DNA of 64,000 nucleotides from Candidatus Gallacutalibacter stercoravium (GCA_018716975.1 DVJE01000007.1:1-64000); one strand, 5' to 3'; shown: positions 8,154 to 16,889, counted from the stretch's first letter. Translations and numbers: made by a program. The notes: generated by a model not told the origin, from the letters alone.

Positions 8154-8993
8154 TCAATTCAAAAAAGATGCGATATATCCCCCGTCATGCACGCCTTTTT
8201 CATAAAAGCGCTTCATCGCTTCGCAATTTCGCGTTAGAGTATCCATGCCGCAGGTATCATCCGGCGCGATAATCAAAAGCTTTCCCTGCTTTTCATATTT
8301 TTCTGCCAAATCAACCCCACTGTTGTATCGCGCCGCACGCTGCACTAGTTGAGCGGCGGCCTTGGGGTATTTTTTACGAATTCCCGCCGCCAATCTCCGA
8401 TCTTTTTCCGGCGTACGGCGAAAATTCCTGGGTTTTGTCAGAATTAAAACAACCTTATCGCATCCCATCGAAAAAGCTTTTTCAATGGTGATCGGATCGC
8501 TAAGAGCTCCGTCGTAATAAGGAACGCCGCCGACAAAATAAGGGTGGCAAACAAGGGGAATAGAACACGAAGCCTTTAAAATATCGTAGTGATTTAGAGA
8601 CATATCTCTTTTATCAAAATATTTCACCACACCTGTTTCGGCATCGGTAGCTACAGCGATAAAATCCGTGGGGTTGGCGGTCAGCGCTGCGTAATTCAAG
8701 GGGTTTTCTCCATCGTCATTGCTGAGTACGCCATATACATAATCCATATCAATATAGCTTTTACGAAATAAAAAATTGCGCAGGCTCATATATTCTTTTC
8801 GAGCGGAGTACTCCGTATAAAATTGATAATTACGCCCTTTCTGACCTGCGATATAGGAAGCGATGTTGGCGCTGCCGGCGGACACGCCGACGCCAATATC
8901 AAAATGGATCTCATCCTCCAAACAGCGGTCTAGGACTCCGGAGGCATAAACGCCCCGGAGCCCCCCGCCCACATCCACAACGGCGGTTGTCAT
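8154..8993 (-). CDS. Patatin-like phospholipase family protein
   Basis: The 279-residue protein shows the patatin fold motifs: GGGLRG near residue 9 (oxyanion hole), the nucleophile elbow GVSAGS near 37, and the catalytic aspartate in YYDGALSDP near 160, giving a Ser-Asp dyad. Patatin-like proteins hydrolyse acyl esters of lipids. The length matches the short cytosolic YjjU/RssA group, with no signal peptide. AAAGGAG lies 8 bases before the ATG. It is 27 bases downstream of ftsH on the same strand, so co-transcription is likely. The substrate is not predictable. Confidence 0.88.
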   Translation of the reverse strand: MTTAVVDVGGGLRGVYASGVLDRCLEDEIHFDIGVGVSAGSANIASYIAGQKGRNYQFYTEYSARKEYMSLRNFLFRKSYIDMDYVYGVLSNDDGENPLNYAALTANPTDFIAVATDAETGVVKYFDKRDMSLNHYDILKASCSIPLVCHPYFVGGVPYYDGALSDPITIEKAFSMGCDKVVLILTKPRNFRRTPEKDRRLAAGIRKKYPKAAAQLVQRAARYNSGVDLAEKYEKQGKLLIIAPDDTCGMDTLTRNCEAMKRFYEKGVHDGGYIASFLN

Positions 8994-9020
8994 GGTGCAT
9001 GCTCCTTTGCTTTGAGAAAT

Positions 9021-10838
9021 TTACGCATTTAAGATAGACATAAACTCCTCGCCAGTTATGGTTTCTCTCTCATACAGGTATTGCGCCAGTTCATCCAGCT
9101 TTTGGCGGTTTTCCAGCAAAATTTGCCGGGCTTTTTCATGTTGTTTTTTAACGAGCTCCACTACCTGCTTATCAATTTGGGTTTGTGTATCCGCCGAGCA
9201 GGCTAAAGAGGCGTCTCCGCCCAGATATTGGTTTGTTACGGTTTCCATGGCCACCATGTCAAACTTTTTGCTCATACCGTATCGGGTAATCATAGCCCGA
9301 GAGAGCTTAGTAGCTTGTTCAATATCGTTGGAAGCACCGGTTGTCACAGAGCCAAACACAACTTCTTCAGCGGCGCGGCCGCCGGTTAAAGTGGCCACTT
9401 TGTTTTCAATTTCTTCTTGGCTCATCAGATAATGTTCTCCTTCATCCACCTGCATGGTATAACCCAATGCGCCGGAGGTACGGGGAACAATGGTGATTTT
9501 TTGTACTGGGGCGGAATGACTCTGCATGGCGGCTACCAAAGCGTGCCCAATTTCATGGTAGGCCACGATCTTTTTCTCTTTGTCGGTTAAAATGGCGTTC
9601 TTTTTCTGGTAACCGGCTATAACGACCTCGATACTTTCTTCCAGATCTGCCTGCATCACCGATTTGCGGCCGTCACGCACAGCGCGTAACGCGGCTTCAT
9701 TGATAATATTCGCTAGCTCTGCGCCAGAAGCGCCAGAAGCCATTCGGGCCACCTTGCCAAAATCCACATCCGGCGCAAGCCGAATCTTTTTGGCGTGAAC
9801 TTTTAAGATTTCTTCACGGCCCTTCAAGTCGGGCAGTTCTACAGGGATCCGACGGTCAAATCTACCGGGCCGTGTCAGGGCCGGATCCAACGATTCGGGC
9901 CGGTTGGTAGCAGCCAACAGAATAACGCCGCTGTTTTCTTCAAAACCATCCATTTCCGTTAGCAGCTGGTTAAGCGTCTGCTCCCGTTCATCGTTGCCGC
10001 CTATTTGCCCTTCTCTCTTTTTGCCAATAGCGTCAATCTCATCGATAAAGACGATACAGGGTGCCTTTTCTTTGGCCTGCTTAAACAGGTCGCGGACTTT
10101 TGCTGCGCCCATACCCACAAACATCTCTACAAATTCAGAACCGGACATGGAGAAAAAGGGGACGTTTGCTTCGCCTGCCACTGCTTTTGCCAGCATGGTT
10201 TTACCAGTGCCAGGAGGGCCTACCAATAAGATTCCTTTGGGCATAGCGGCGCCCACTTCTTTGTATTTGTTGGGGTTATGCAAGTAATCCACAATTTCCG
10301 TTAGGTTTTCTTTCGCCTCGTCTTCACCAGCCACATCAGAAAACTTGATACCTTCTGAAGATTTCACATATACTTTAGCATTGCTTTTCCCCATTCCAAA
10401 AGCCATAGAGTTGGGGCCGCCTGCCTTCTGCATCAGTTTTTTAGACATATACTGACCGATGCCTATAAAAATAGCAATTGGCAGCACCCATGTTAGCAGA
10501 AAGCTGAGCAAAGGAGACATTTGCTCTATAATTTCGCCAGAAAATTCCGCTCCGGAATCATATAACCGTTGGGTCAGGTCGGGATCATCCACCATGCCGG
10601 TCTTGTAAATAGCGGTATTATCCTGATTTGTAAAAATGATCTGATTATCCTGCGCTTGGATTTCTACCTGGCCGATTTCACCTTTTTCAGTCATTGAGAT
10701 AAAGGTTCCGTAATCCACTTGCTGAACCTGCCGCTGTGTCAACCAGGGCATAGCCAAAAAATTAAACAGGAGCAGCACCAAAAGAACAATAATATAGTAA
10801 TAAATCAGCGGTTTCCTCGGCCTTTTGACTTCATTCAT
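9021..10838 (-). CDS. ftsH: ATP-dependent zinc metalloprotease FtsH
   Basis: This membrane-anchored AAA protease degrades misfolded and regulatory membrane and soluble proteins. Two N-terminal hydrophobic helices (about 12-32 and 110-130) flank the extracytoplasmic FtsH domain. The AAA module has Walker A GPPGTGKT near 208, Walker B IVFIDEID near 263, and the SRH segment with RPGRFDRR. The zinc site HEIGH lies near 429. Length of about 605 residues is normal, although the C-terminus is short. A GTG at 10841 is an alternative start; both share the GGGGAG ribosome binding site. The start overlaps the stop of the 58-codon gene upstream. Confidence 0.96.
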   Translation of the reverse strand: MNEVKRPRKPLIYYYIIVLLVLLLFNFLAMPWLTQRQVQQVDYGTFISMTEKGEIGQVEIQAQDNQIIFTNQDNTAIYKTGMVDDPDLTQRLYDSGAEFSGEIIEQMSPLLSFLLTWVLPIAIFIGIGQYMSKKLMQKAGGPNSMAFGMGKSNAKVYVKSSEGIKFSDVAGEDEAKENLTEIVDYLHNPNKYKEVGAAMPKGILLVGPPGTGKTMLAKAVAGEANVPFFSMSGSEFVEMFVGMGAAKVRDLFKQAKEKAPCIVFIDEIDAIGKKREGQIGGNDEREQTLNQLLTEMDGFEENSGVILLAATNRPESLDPALTRPGRFDRRIPVELPDLKGREEILKVHAKKIRLAPDVDFGKVARMASGASGAELANIINEAALRAVRDGRKSVMQADLEESIEVVIAGYQKKNAILTDKEKKIVAYHEIGHALVAAMQSHSAPVQKITIVPRTSGALGYTMQVDEGEHYLMSQEEIENKVATLTGGRAAEEVVFGSVTTGASNDIEQATKLSRAMITRYGMSKKFDMVAMETVTNQYLGGDASLACSADTQTQIDKQVVELVKKQHEKARQILLENRQKLDELAQYLYERETITGEEFMSILNA

Positions 10839-11007
10839 CACCGTATTTCTCCCCTTTCGTACCAGTCAATCCTTCTGTTTCATTTGGTGTTTGCACAGCT
10901 TCTTTCTTGCGCTCTTTTCGTTTGGAAAAAAGCAGCCCTGCAATTAGCCCAACAGAAAAGGAAGCGAAAGAACATGCAGCGGGTAAAATCCATTCATTTC
11001 GTTTCAT
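10831..11007 (-). CDS. Small single-pass membrane protein (58 residues)
   Basis: A frame of 58 codons begins MKRNEWILPA, has one hydrophobic helix (about residues 7-27: LPAACSFASFSVGLIAGLLF), then a strongly basic stretch SKRKERKKE and a polar tail. It resembles the small YtxH-like membrane proteins in layout only. Its ATG lies 14 bases inside the end of the upstream gene and its stop overlaps the ftsH start, so the three frames form a tightly coupled run. The function is unknown; a link to FtsH or the cell envelope is inferred from the overlap alone. Confidence 0.65.
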   Translation of the reverse strand: MKRNEWILPAACSFASFSVGLIAGLLFSKRKERKKEAVQTPNETEGLTGTKGEKYGDE

Positions 11008-11452
11008 TTTGTTTTTCTTCCTTTTGTTCTTCTGAGTTCATTTGTTGATCAATCGCTTTTAGTGCCGCAATCAGCGCGTAGCGCGCAGACTGTACGGCAA
11101 AATCAATGGCGTATTCTGCATAGAGAGCTGCGGCCTCTGTGCGATCTTCCGGCGAGGTACTCGTTTCACTGTGCAGATAATCTGGAAGCTCTTGCTCTAA
11201 AATTCTTCTAACTGTTTGAAAATATTCTAGTTGGGCGCCGGCCAACGCCGCCACCGCCGGCGAACGGCTGCCTTCTACGTTGTTTTTGAGCAAGATCTCA
11301 TTCTCTTTATATTCATCAGTAGATTTCTGCAACTCCTGTCGGATCTTACTGTGATCCTCCGTCTGGCAAAGATGCAAACGGCTTTGCATCCGCCCGTATT
11401 GCTGCTCCAATTCATACAGCTTAATTGCAAATATTCCCTCGTTTATTTTCAC
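10994..11452 (-). CDS. Helical protein of unknown function upstream of ftsH
   Basis: The 152-residue product is mostly charged and predicted helical, with heptad-like stretches around 10-60 and 75-95 and a lysine/glutamate-rich C-terminus. I recognise no family. A TTG at 11458 could start the frame, but AAAGGAG is only two bases from it; the GTG at 11452 has the proper spacing. It overlaps the 58-codon gene by 14 bases, which in turn overlaps ftsH, so this is the first gene of that operon. A role linked to FtsH is an inference from layout. Confidence 0.6.
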   Translation of the reverse strand: MKINEGIFAIKLYELEQQYGRMQSRLHLCQTEDHSKIRQELQKSTDEYKENEILLKNNVEGSRSPAVAALAGAQLEYFQTVRRILEQELPDYLHSETSTSPEDRTEAAALYAEYAIDFAVQSARYALIAALKAIDQQMNSEEQKEEKQNETK

Positions 11453-11623
11453 AACCAAGGCTCCTTTCCAGGTATGTGCATCTTGATTTTAGTTATATCA
11501 AACCATATAAAGGCCCGCCACTTGCAATTTTCTGAATCTGTATAGACAGAACCAGCGAAGTGTAAAAAAGACTTACACTCCGGCAATTTTGTAAAGACAA
11601 AAAGAAAGGATTGCAAGTGTTGT

Positions 11624-11651
11624 TTGTTTTGTATGTCTGTTATTCTATAAA
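11624..11651 (+). promoter_or_regulatory. Probable promoter of the DUF308 leader
   Basis: TTGTTT at 11624-11629 and TATAAA at 11646-11651 are 16 bases apart. The predicted transcript start, about 11657, coincides with the first base of the leader RNA closing helix. Confidence 0.5.
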
Positions 11652-11656
11652 CAGAA

Positions 11657-11741
11657 ATTCATACGGGATATGAGCCCATGGAAAACCATGCGCTAAAAAG
11701 TGGTGCCAGCGGTTTTGTAAAAACTACCGTCCTGTGTGAAT
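11657..11741 (+). ncRNA. Candidate structured leader RNA, class unknown
   Basis: ATTCATACGGGA (11657-11668) pairs with TCCTGTGTGAAT (11730-11741) over 12 bp with two G-U pairs. Inside are three more hairpins: CATGG/CCATG around an AAAA loop (11677-11690), CGCT/AGCG (11691-11711), and CGGT/ACCG (11710-11729), the last two sharing a few bases as alternatives. The closed multi-branch form, the start at the predicted transcript start and the position before a membrane-protein gene are those of a riboswitch-like leader. It matches none of the classes I can recall in detail. Confidence 0.45.
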
Positions 11742-11749
11742 GCGCGAAA

Positions 11750-11787
11750 ATACCGATCAATAAATAAATCTAATGGCAAATCGGTAT
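11750..11787 (+). repeat. Inverted repeat in the DUF308 leader
   Basis: ATACCGAT at 11750-11757 pairs with ATCGGTAT at 11780-11787 around a 22-base AT-rich loop. It lies between the structured RNA and the ribosome binding site and has no T run, so it could act at the level of translation or as an operator. Confidence 0.4.
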
Positions 11788-11822
11788 GCTAAAAAGAAAT
11801 TGGCTATTAAGGAGGCTTTCTA

Positions 11823-12365
11823 ATGAAAAACAGATCAGCAATTGGATGGGGCGAATTACTTATTGGCATTATTTTAATCGTTCTGGGAATTTTTACCTTT
11901 GCGCGGCCATCCAGCGCATTAACCGGGGTTGTTTTTGTTTATGGGATCCTAGCGGTGATCACCGGTATTGCGGATATTGCGTTCTATGTTAAAGTGGAGC
12001 AACACACTGGCTTTGGTCCGGCAGTATCTCTGGTAACAGGTATATTAAGCATTCTTGCGGGCATTTTGTTGCTGTTCAACCCAGGCGCCGGCAAATGGGC
12101 AATGGTAGTCTTATTCCCCCTTTGGTTTATTGCGCATTGTATTTCCCGCTTAACCCACTTGTCCCTTATCCGAATGACAGCGGGAACTGGGTATTATTAT
12201 TTCACCCTGATTGTCAATATTCTTGGATTGCTACTAGGGTTCATCATGATTTTTAACCCGCTGTTGTCTCTCTTCTCGGTCAGCTATATTATCGGTTGCT
12301 ATCTAATTATAATAGGCATCGATCACATGGTGTTGGCAGCGAGCAAATTGGGAATGCGCGGATAA
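11823..12365 (+). CDS. DUF308/HdeD-like membrane protein
   Basis: The 180-residue protein has about six evenly spaced hydrophobic helices, each pair separated by short loops, the pattern of the DUF308 family that includes the acid-resistance protein HdeD. The repeated GI-ALI...ITGI type helices (for example GILAVITGIADI) support this. AAGGAGG lies 8 bases before the ATG. Its 165-base leader holds a structured RNA candidate and an inverted repeat, so expression may be regulated after transcription starts. The molecular function of the family in Firmicutes is not settled. Confidence 0.75.
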   Translation: MKNRSAIGWGELLIGIILIVLGIFTFARPSSALTGVVFVYGILAVITGIADIAFYVKVEQHTGFGPAVSLVTGILSILAGILLLFNPGAGKWAMVVLFPLWFIAHCISRLTHLSLIRMTAGTGYYYFTLIVNILGLLLGFIMIFNPLLSLFSVSYIIGCYLIIIGIDHMVLAASKLGMRG

Positions 12366-12476
12366 AGAAATCCGCTGCGCGGCCGGGAAAGTGATCAAAG
12401 AGGCTCTCCTATATTGGCACGCCGCATAGCTGCTCCACAAGCAGAAAGTATCCTGCATATCGCGAGGTGATAAGTG

Positions 12477-13589
12477 ATGCATAAAACCACCCAGGAACGG
12501 ATTGATTTTTTAACAAAAGTATTGTATGCGGCTGTTGTTATTTTGCTTTGTTATCTCGGCCTGCGCATCGCCGGATTAATCTGGCCTTTTCTTCTGGCGT
12601 TGGTACTGGTTGGATGTATTAATCCGATTGTACGTTTTATTCACAAAAAACTAAAAATCAATAAAAAATTAATATCTGTCGTTTTTTTAATAGCGCTCTA
12701 TACGGGAGTTGGTTTTTTACTGTTCTTTCTCTGCACCAAAATCATCTTTTTGCTCCAAGATGTATTTAATCAGCTACCTGGCTACTACAACGACACCATA
12801 AGTCCTGCCTTGGAGAAAGCCGCAGAACAGTTGAACAGTTGGTTTGCAAATACTCCCGCTGGTGAGAGAGAGAACCTTGAAAGTATTGGGGAGAGCCTTT
12901 CTTCTGGTTTATCTAATCTAATAGGTAGCGTCTCAAGCTGGGGAATCGGATTTGTTACGAATTTGATTAGCGGCATCCCCAATCTATTCATTTCTATTGT
13001 TTTTGCTATCTTGCTTTCGTTTTGCATAAGTTTACAGTATGACAAAATTACGGTATTTTTGAAGGCACAGTTGCCCAACAAGATTTCTGGCAAAATAAGC
13101 GAAATGAAAGTCCTTTGCAAGAACACAGTCTTAAAATATCTTCGTGCACTTTCTATCCTTATGGCCTGCACCTTTGTAGAGCTAAGCATAGGCTTCCTGA
13201 TCCTCGGTATTGAAAATCCATTGGGGAAAGCCGCCATCATTGCTGTGTTTGATGCGTTGCCTGTTTTCGGCACCGGGGGAATTATGATACCGTGGGTTAT
13301 TCTGGAACTTCTTCAAGGGAACATTTTTCTGGCCGCTGGCCTTGCAGTTTTGTATGCGATTGTAACCGTTATCCGAAATATCATCGAGCCCAAAGTGGTG
13401 GGAGATCAACTTGGTCTAAACCCTGTGGTGTCACTTATTTCTATTTATTTAGGATACAGGTTGCTCGGTGTTATCGGCATGATCCTCTTCCCTATCCTAG
13501 CGCAAATTTTACTAACGCTACACCAAAAGGGAACCATACGTTTGTATCGTGAATGGAAAGAGCAACCCACAAAAAATGACGCGCCATAA
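12477..13589 (+). CDS. AI-2E family transporter (PerM/YtvI-like)
   Basis: The 370-residue protein shows the AI-2E transporter family pattern: two pairs of N-terminal helices, a polar periplasmic-type stretch at about 95-150, then further helices with the ending NIIEPKVVGDQLGLNP-like segment (EPKVVG, LNPVVSL) that is strongly conserved in PerM/YtvI/YdbI proteins. These are integral membrane exporters of uncertain substrate; some act in Na+/H+ exchange or sporulation. GAGGTGA gives better spacing to the ATG at 12477 than to the GTG at 12474. It lies 111 bases after the DUF308 gene and may be in the same transcript. Confidence 0.85.
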   Translation: MHKTTQERIDFLTKVLYAAVVILLCYLGLRIAGLIWPFLLALVLVGCINPIVRFIHKKLKINKKLISVVFLIALYTGVGFLLFFLCTKIIFLLQDVFNQLPGYYNDTISPALEKAAEQLNSWFANTPAGERENLESIGESLSSGLSNLIGSVSSWGIGFVTNLISGIPNLFISIVFAILLSFCISLQYDKITVFLKAQLPNKISGKISEMKVLCKNTVLKYLRALSILMACTFVELSIGFLILGIENPLGKAAIIAVFDALPVFGTGGIMIPWVILELLQGNIFLAAGLAVLYAIVTVIRNIIEPKVVGDQLGLNPVVSLISIYLGYRLLGVIGMILFPILAQILLTLHQKGTIRLYREWKEQPTKNDAP

Positions 13590-13606
13590 GCACGGAAAAT
13601 AAAAAA

Positions 13607-13636
13607 AGATGGCAGACACGAAAGTGTTTACCACCT
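13607..13636. terminator. Bidirectional terminator between convergent genes
   Basis: AGATGGCAGACAC and GTGTTTACCACCT form a 13-bp stem with two mismatches around a GAAA loop. T runs follow on both strands (seven T on the minus side), so it can end both the AI-2E family gene and the TetR gene. Confidence 0.7.
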
Positions 13637-13665
13637 TTTATCACTTCACCGTCACTATCGGCGCA

Positions 13666-14205
13666 TCATTTTATATCTTGTTCAATCTTTTCAGTAAGAA
13701 GCCTGTAGATCTGATTTGACAGCCGTTTTACGTCAATTTGATCTTGCTCACTGTATTTAAAAAGCAGCCCGGATATCCCAAAAGCCCAAAAATCCAGGGC
13801 TACCTCCATATCAGAATAATTGTGGGGAAGCCTGTGATTTTTGTTCCGAATGAGCTCTTGAAGATAGGTTCTTGCCGCCTGAACAAATAGTTTTTCTATT
13901 TGTTCCCGTTTTTGAGAATCCAAAAGCTTGTGAATTAAGATCCGATTATCCACAGCTGATGCAATCAGGACGCTTAACGCATCCTCTGGCGTCTCGGCTG
14001 CTAAACTACGGGCAAGCGTTTGTTTCGTTGCTTGCTCCATGGACCATTCTACGACTTCCATAATATCTTGAAAGTGATAATAAAATGTCTGCCGCGAAAT
14101 ATTACAAGCGTCAATCAATGCCTTCACGGTAATCTTGTCAATTCCTTTTTGCTTTGCCATGGAAACCAAGGCGTCGGCAATGATATTTTTCATGTCTACC
14201 GGCAC
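13666..14205 (-). CDS. TetR/AcrR family transcriptional regulator
   Basis: The protein of about 179 residues has a TetR helix-turn-helix near its start: KNIIADALVSMA, then ITVKALIDACNISRQTFYYHF, very close to the DhaS/TetR_C_8-type regulators. The C-terminal half is helical and should bind an unknown ligand. The first ATG in the frame (14244) lies upstream of the -10 box, so I use the GTG at 14205 with GGGGG eight bases before. It is transcribed divergently from the DUF368 gene, a typical arrangement for regulator and target. Confidence 0.82.
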   Translation of the reverse strand: MPVDMKNIIADALVSMAKQKGIDKITVKALIDACNISRQTFYYHFQDIMEVVEWSMEQATKQTLARSLAAETPEDALSVLIASAVDNRILIHKLLDSQKREQIEKLFVQAARTYLQELIRNKNHRLPHNYSDMEVALDFWAFGISGLLFKYSEQDQIDVKRLSNQIYRLLTEKIEQDIK

Positions 14206-14234
14206 GGAGCGCACCCCCTTCTTGTTAAAAGAAA

Positions 14235-14264
14235 ATGATAGCATAGCCTATTTTGTTTTGTCAA
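14235..14264 (-). promoter_or_regulatory. Promoter of the TetR regulator
   Basis: Minus strand TTGACA (14264-14259), 18 bases, TATCAT (14240-14235). The predicted start of transcription is about 14228, just ahead of the GTG at 14205. Confidence 0.7.
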
Positions 14265-14487
14265 GATAACAACCTTGGTGAAAGCGATACAAGAAAGCTG
14301 AATGGCATAACCGGTATCATTTGGGCAAATCTTGCTACTTAATACGCCAAATAAAGCTCTTATATCCGCCCCAAAACGGTGTTTTTCGGGCAGGCCCTTT
14401 CCTCTTATCTTAATTTGTAACGTACTTTTGATAAAACGACTGTCGGATACATCCTTCCAATTTGGCTTGACTTCTTAAAACGGGAGG

Positions 14488-14515
14488 TTGACCGATAAAA
14501 AAAGTACGATATAAT
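14488..14515 (+). promoter_or_regulatory. Promoter of the DUF368 gene
   Basis: TTGACC (14488-14493), 16 bases, TATAAT (14510-14515), with the ATG at 14552. The rest of the 14245-14551 gap, about 200 bases, shows no gene or clear repeat. Confidence 0.75.
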
Positions 14516-14551
14516 AGAGAATGTATTTTTTGAGTAAAGAGAGGCTACGGA

Positions 14552-15409
14552 ATGGAAAAGAAATCAATAAAAAATCTACCGGTTCTACGCATCCTATTTC
14601 GAGTCATACAGGGTGCCTTTATTGGGCTTGGCGCGGTTCTGCCGGGCATATCCGGTGGCGTGTTATGCGTGGTGTTCGGCATCTATAAACCTATTATGGA
14701 ATTGCTTTCTCATCCTATTCAGAAGTTTAAAACCCATGTGCCAAAGCTTTTGCCTGTTATCATCGGCATTGGTATCGGCTTTTTAGGAATCGCTAATCTT
14801 CTTTCTTTTTTCTTAGAAAAATATCCAGCGCCTTCTGTTTGCTTGTTTGTGGGCTTAATTGTTGGCATGATGCCCTCTTTGTTCCGTGAGGCCGGCGAGC
14901 AAGGAAGAAGCAAGGGTTCTTATATATCCCTTGTGATCGCCATGGTGGTTGTATTCGCCTTGCTGCTTGCATTGCAATTTTCTTCTATTCAGATTGTTCC
15001 CAATTTTGCGTGGTATTTGTTTTGCGGTTTCTGTCTTGCGCTAAGCGTAATCGCCCCCGGCATGAGCTTCTCTACTCTGCTGATGCCTTTGGGGCTCTAC
15101 ACGCCTTTTGTAGACGGTATTGGGCATTTAAATATGGATGTTTTAATTCCTGGCGGAATCGGCGCCTTAGTCACTGTGATTTTGTTAGCGAAGGCCGTTA
15201 ATCTTTTGTTTGAACGGCATTATTCGTTGGCCTTTCACGCTATTATCGGTATTGTGATTGCGGCAACCGTCATGATTATCCCTTACCAAAGTTTCGCCCA
15301 ATCTGTTAGCCAGTGTATTATAAATGTGGTATGCTTAGCAGTTGGTGTTGTGGCCGCTCTGTTGTTGGATCGCTTCAATCAAAGCGTTTCTATCAAGGAA
15401 GAAGGTTAA
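14552..15409 (+). CDS. DUF368 family polyprenyl-phosphate (C55-P) translocase
   Basis: The 285-residue membrane protein shows the two conserved DUF368 motifs: GAVLPGISGGVLCVV near residue 29 and APGMSFSTLLMPLGLY near 169, two similar loops of an inverted-repeat fold with about eight helices. DUF368 members (PopT) are established flippases that return undecaprenyl phosphate to the cytoplasmic face for reuse in cell-wall synthesis. AGAGAGG lies seven bases before the ATG. The divergent TetR gene may control it. A strong terminator follows. Confidence 0.88.
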   Translation: MEKKSIKNLPVLRILFRVIQGAFIGLGAVLPGISGGVLCVVFGIYKPIMELLSHPIQKFKTHVPKLLPVIIGIGIGFLGIANLLSFFLEKYPAPSVCLFVGLIVGMMPSLFREAGEQGRSKGSYISLVIAMVVVFALLLALQFSSIQIVPNFAWYLFCGFCLALSVIAPGMSFSTLLMPLGLYTPFVDGIGHLNMDVLIPGGIGALVTVILLAKAVNLLFERHYSLAFHAIIGIVIAATVMIIPYQSFAQSVSQCIINVVCLAVGVVAALLLDRFNQSVSIKEEG

Positions 15410-15484
15410 CCTTCTTTCGTATCATCTGCGAAAAATTAGTTTGTACCGACTATCGGCTCTTTTTCAAAAAAATGGCGCTGCTCC

Positions 15485-15520
15485 AAAAAGCTCGAACCTA
15501 AAACAAGGTTCGAGCTTTTT
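15485..15520. terminator. Bidirectional terminator after the DUF368 gene
   Basis: AAAAAGCTCGAACCT (15485-15499) and its exact complement (15506-15520) form a 15-bp stem with a 6-base loop, with T runs on both strands. It can end the DUF368 transcript and the acpS transcript. Confidence 0.9.
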
Positions 15521-15561
15521 GGTATTCAGATGAATTTTAGATTATTGTTTACAACACCCGG

Positions 15562-15927
15562 TTAATCGCAACTCACCACAACCACAGTAACCAACTCCCG
15601 AGTATGGCTAACGCTAACTGCCAGTTCTCTTCCGCCCAAGCTTTCAAATAAGGTAAGAGCCCTGCCGTGTAAATGCAAATAAGGAGCGCCGCTTTCCCGG
15701 CGAAGCAATTCTACCTCTTTTAACGAGAAGTTTCGCACTCCTGTGCCCAGGACTTTTGAGAACGCTTCTTTTGCACAAAAACTGGCAGCCACACTTTGCG
15801 GGGGGAATTCTCTCGCCGCAAGCTGCCTATATTCCTCTTCCCCCAGTATCCTGCGGCAAAAACCTGGGTTTCGCATACTTTGCTTCACACGGGCGATTTC
15901 TTCTAAATCAATACCGACTGAAAGCAT
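15562..15927 (-). CDS. acpS: Holo-[acyl-carrier-protein] synthase
   Basis: The 121-residue protein transfers the 4'-phosphopantetheine arm of coenzyme A to a serine of acyl carrier protein. It has the AcpS motifs GIDLEEIARV near the start and FCAKEAFSKVLGTG near 50, whose D and E bind Mg2+. The size is that of typical bacterial AcpS (about 120). A TTG at 15936 is possible, but the ATG at 15927 gives the conserved MLSVGIDL start. It overlaps the end of the DUF6106-like gene by 20 bases, so both are co-transcribed. Confidence 0.95.
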   Translation of the reverse strand: MLSVGIDLEEIARVKQSMRNPGFCRRILGEEEYRQLAAREFPPQSVAASFCAKEAFSKVLGTGVRNFSLKEVELLRRESGAPYLHLHGRALTLFESLGGRELAVSVSHTRELVTVVVVSCD

Positions 15928-16441
15928 GAACGGCAACCTGCCTTTTCAAATACGGCTTAATTGCTTCTAATGTTCGTTCGTCGGGCGTAAACACCAATAA
16001 GGTATGCCCAAAATGACGGTGATGAAAGGTGAAATACCAATCTTCCGCCTGCTCCTCCCCGGTATTGGCGATTACCCTTTTATCATAATTACGCTGCACA
16101 TGATCGGATTCTTTGTAGCGCCCCATCTCTTCAATGTTTTTCGCATCCGCCACCAAGATACGCTTTCTTCTGCGTTTTGCTATAATTTTATCCACCGTGA
16201 TATCCCCGTTGGTTACGGCGTATTCAAACTCAAGGCTAAGGCTGCTAATCAACCAATACGCCCCATACCATGCAGCAGCGACAAAAAAGAACGAAACAAG
16301 GCTAAATGCACGGATAAAGACTGGAACGACCAAAATGAAAATAAAACTCAGCAAAAGAGCCGCCAGCACAATCCCGGCCGTCAGCAGCTTATCCTTTGTG
16401 CCAAAGCGCCTTTTTACCATTTGCTCTACAAATACGTCCAT
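15908..16441 (-). CDS. DUF6106-like membrane protein
   Basis: The 177-residue protein begins MDVFVEQMVKRR, has two hydrophobic helices around residues 20-40 and 45-65, and ends in a cytoplasmic domain with a PH-like feel (EFEYAVTNGDITVDKI, then KRRRKRILVADAKNIEEM). This order is that of a Clostridia-specific family I recall as DUF6106, with no assigned function. GGAGG lies 10 bases before the ATG. The end overlaps acpS by 20 bases. The domain name is from memory, so treat it as tentative. Confidence 0.65.
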   Translation of the reverse strand: MDVFVEQMVKRRFGTKDKLLTAGIVLAALLLSFIFILVVPVFIRAFSLVSFFFVAAAWYGAYWLISSLSLEFEYAVTNGDITVDKIIAKRRRKRILVADAKNIEEMGRYKESDHVQRNYDKRVIANTGEEQAEDWYFTFHHRHFGHTLLVFTPDERTLEAIKPYLKRQVAVHAFSRY

Positions 16442-16550
16442 GTAACAAAATCCTCCACTTTCTTTGCCTTTCTTTTCAACTATTATAACATAGGGCTGTT
16501 CTCTTTACAAGAAACAACCTTTTTTCTAATATAGAAAAGAGAAAAACTCC

Positions 16551-16579
16551 TTGCCAAAGGTAAAAAACCATGATAATAT
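16551..16579 (+). promoter_or_regulatory. Promoter of the pheST T-box leader
   Basis: TTGCCA (16551-16556), 17 bases, TAATAT (16574-16579). Transcription should start near 16586, where the T-box leader begins. Confidence 0.65.
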
Positions 16580-16585
16580 AAGATA

Positions 16586-16843
16586 TACAAGATAACACGT
16601 GGAAAAAGGAAGTAGGCTTTCCAGTGCTGAATTGCAGAGAGGATGCGTCGGGTTTCCGGCTGTAAGCGCATTCATTTCAGCGGAGTGCTGAAGTTCCCTT
16701 TGGAGTGGTGCGGTTGAATTTTGAGTAGGCCGCAACGGTTGGCTCCGTTACCGGCCGCAGGAGTGTTTGCTCTGTTGCAAAAAGTAGGGTGGTACCGCGG
16801 AGGCATGCCTTCGTCCCTCGTGAAGAGGGATGAAGGTTTTTTT
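16586..16843 (+). ncRNA. T-box leader, specifier Phe (TTC)
   Basis: The leader shows the classic T-box parts: GGAAGTAGG of stem I near 16609, GAGAGG and the distal loop, a candidate TTC specifier at 16694-16696 in the 3' side of stem I followed by CCTTTGGAG, and the T-box sequence AGGGTGGTACCGCGG at 16786-16800. A terminator follows: CCTTCGTCCCTC (16808-16819) pairs with GAGGGATGAAGG (16824-16835) before seven T. Uncharged tRNA-Phe should stabilise the antiterminator and allow transcription of pheS and pheT. Confidence 0.95.
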
Positions 16844-16889
16844 GTTTATCCGTAAGAAATTTTTTAGATAATCGATGAGGTGAATCAGG

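Noticed and set aside
12785-13273. 162-codon minus-strand ORF within the AI-2E family gene
   Set aside because: It is antisense to a clear membrane protein gene, with no motif.
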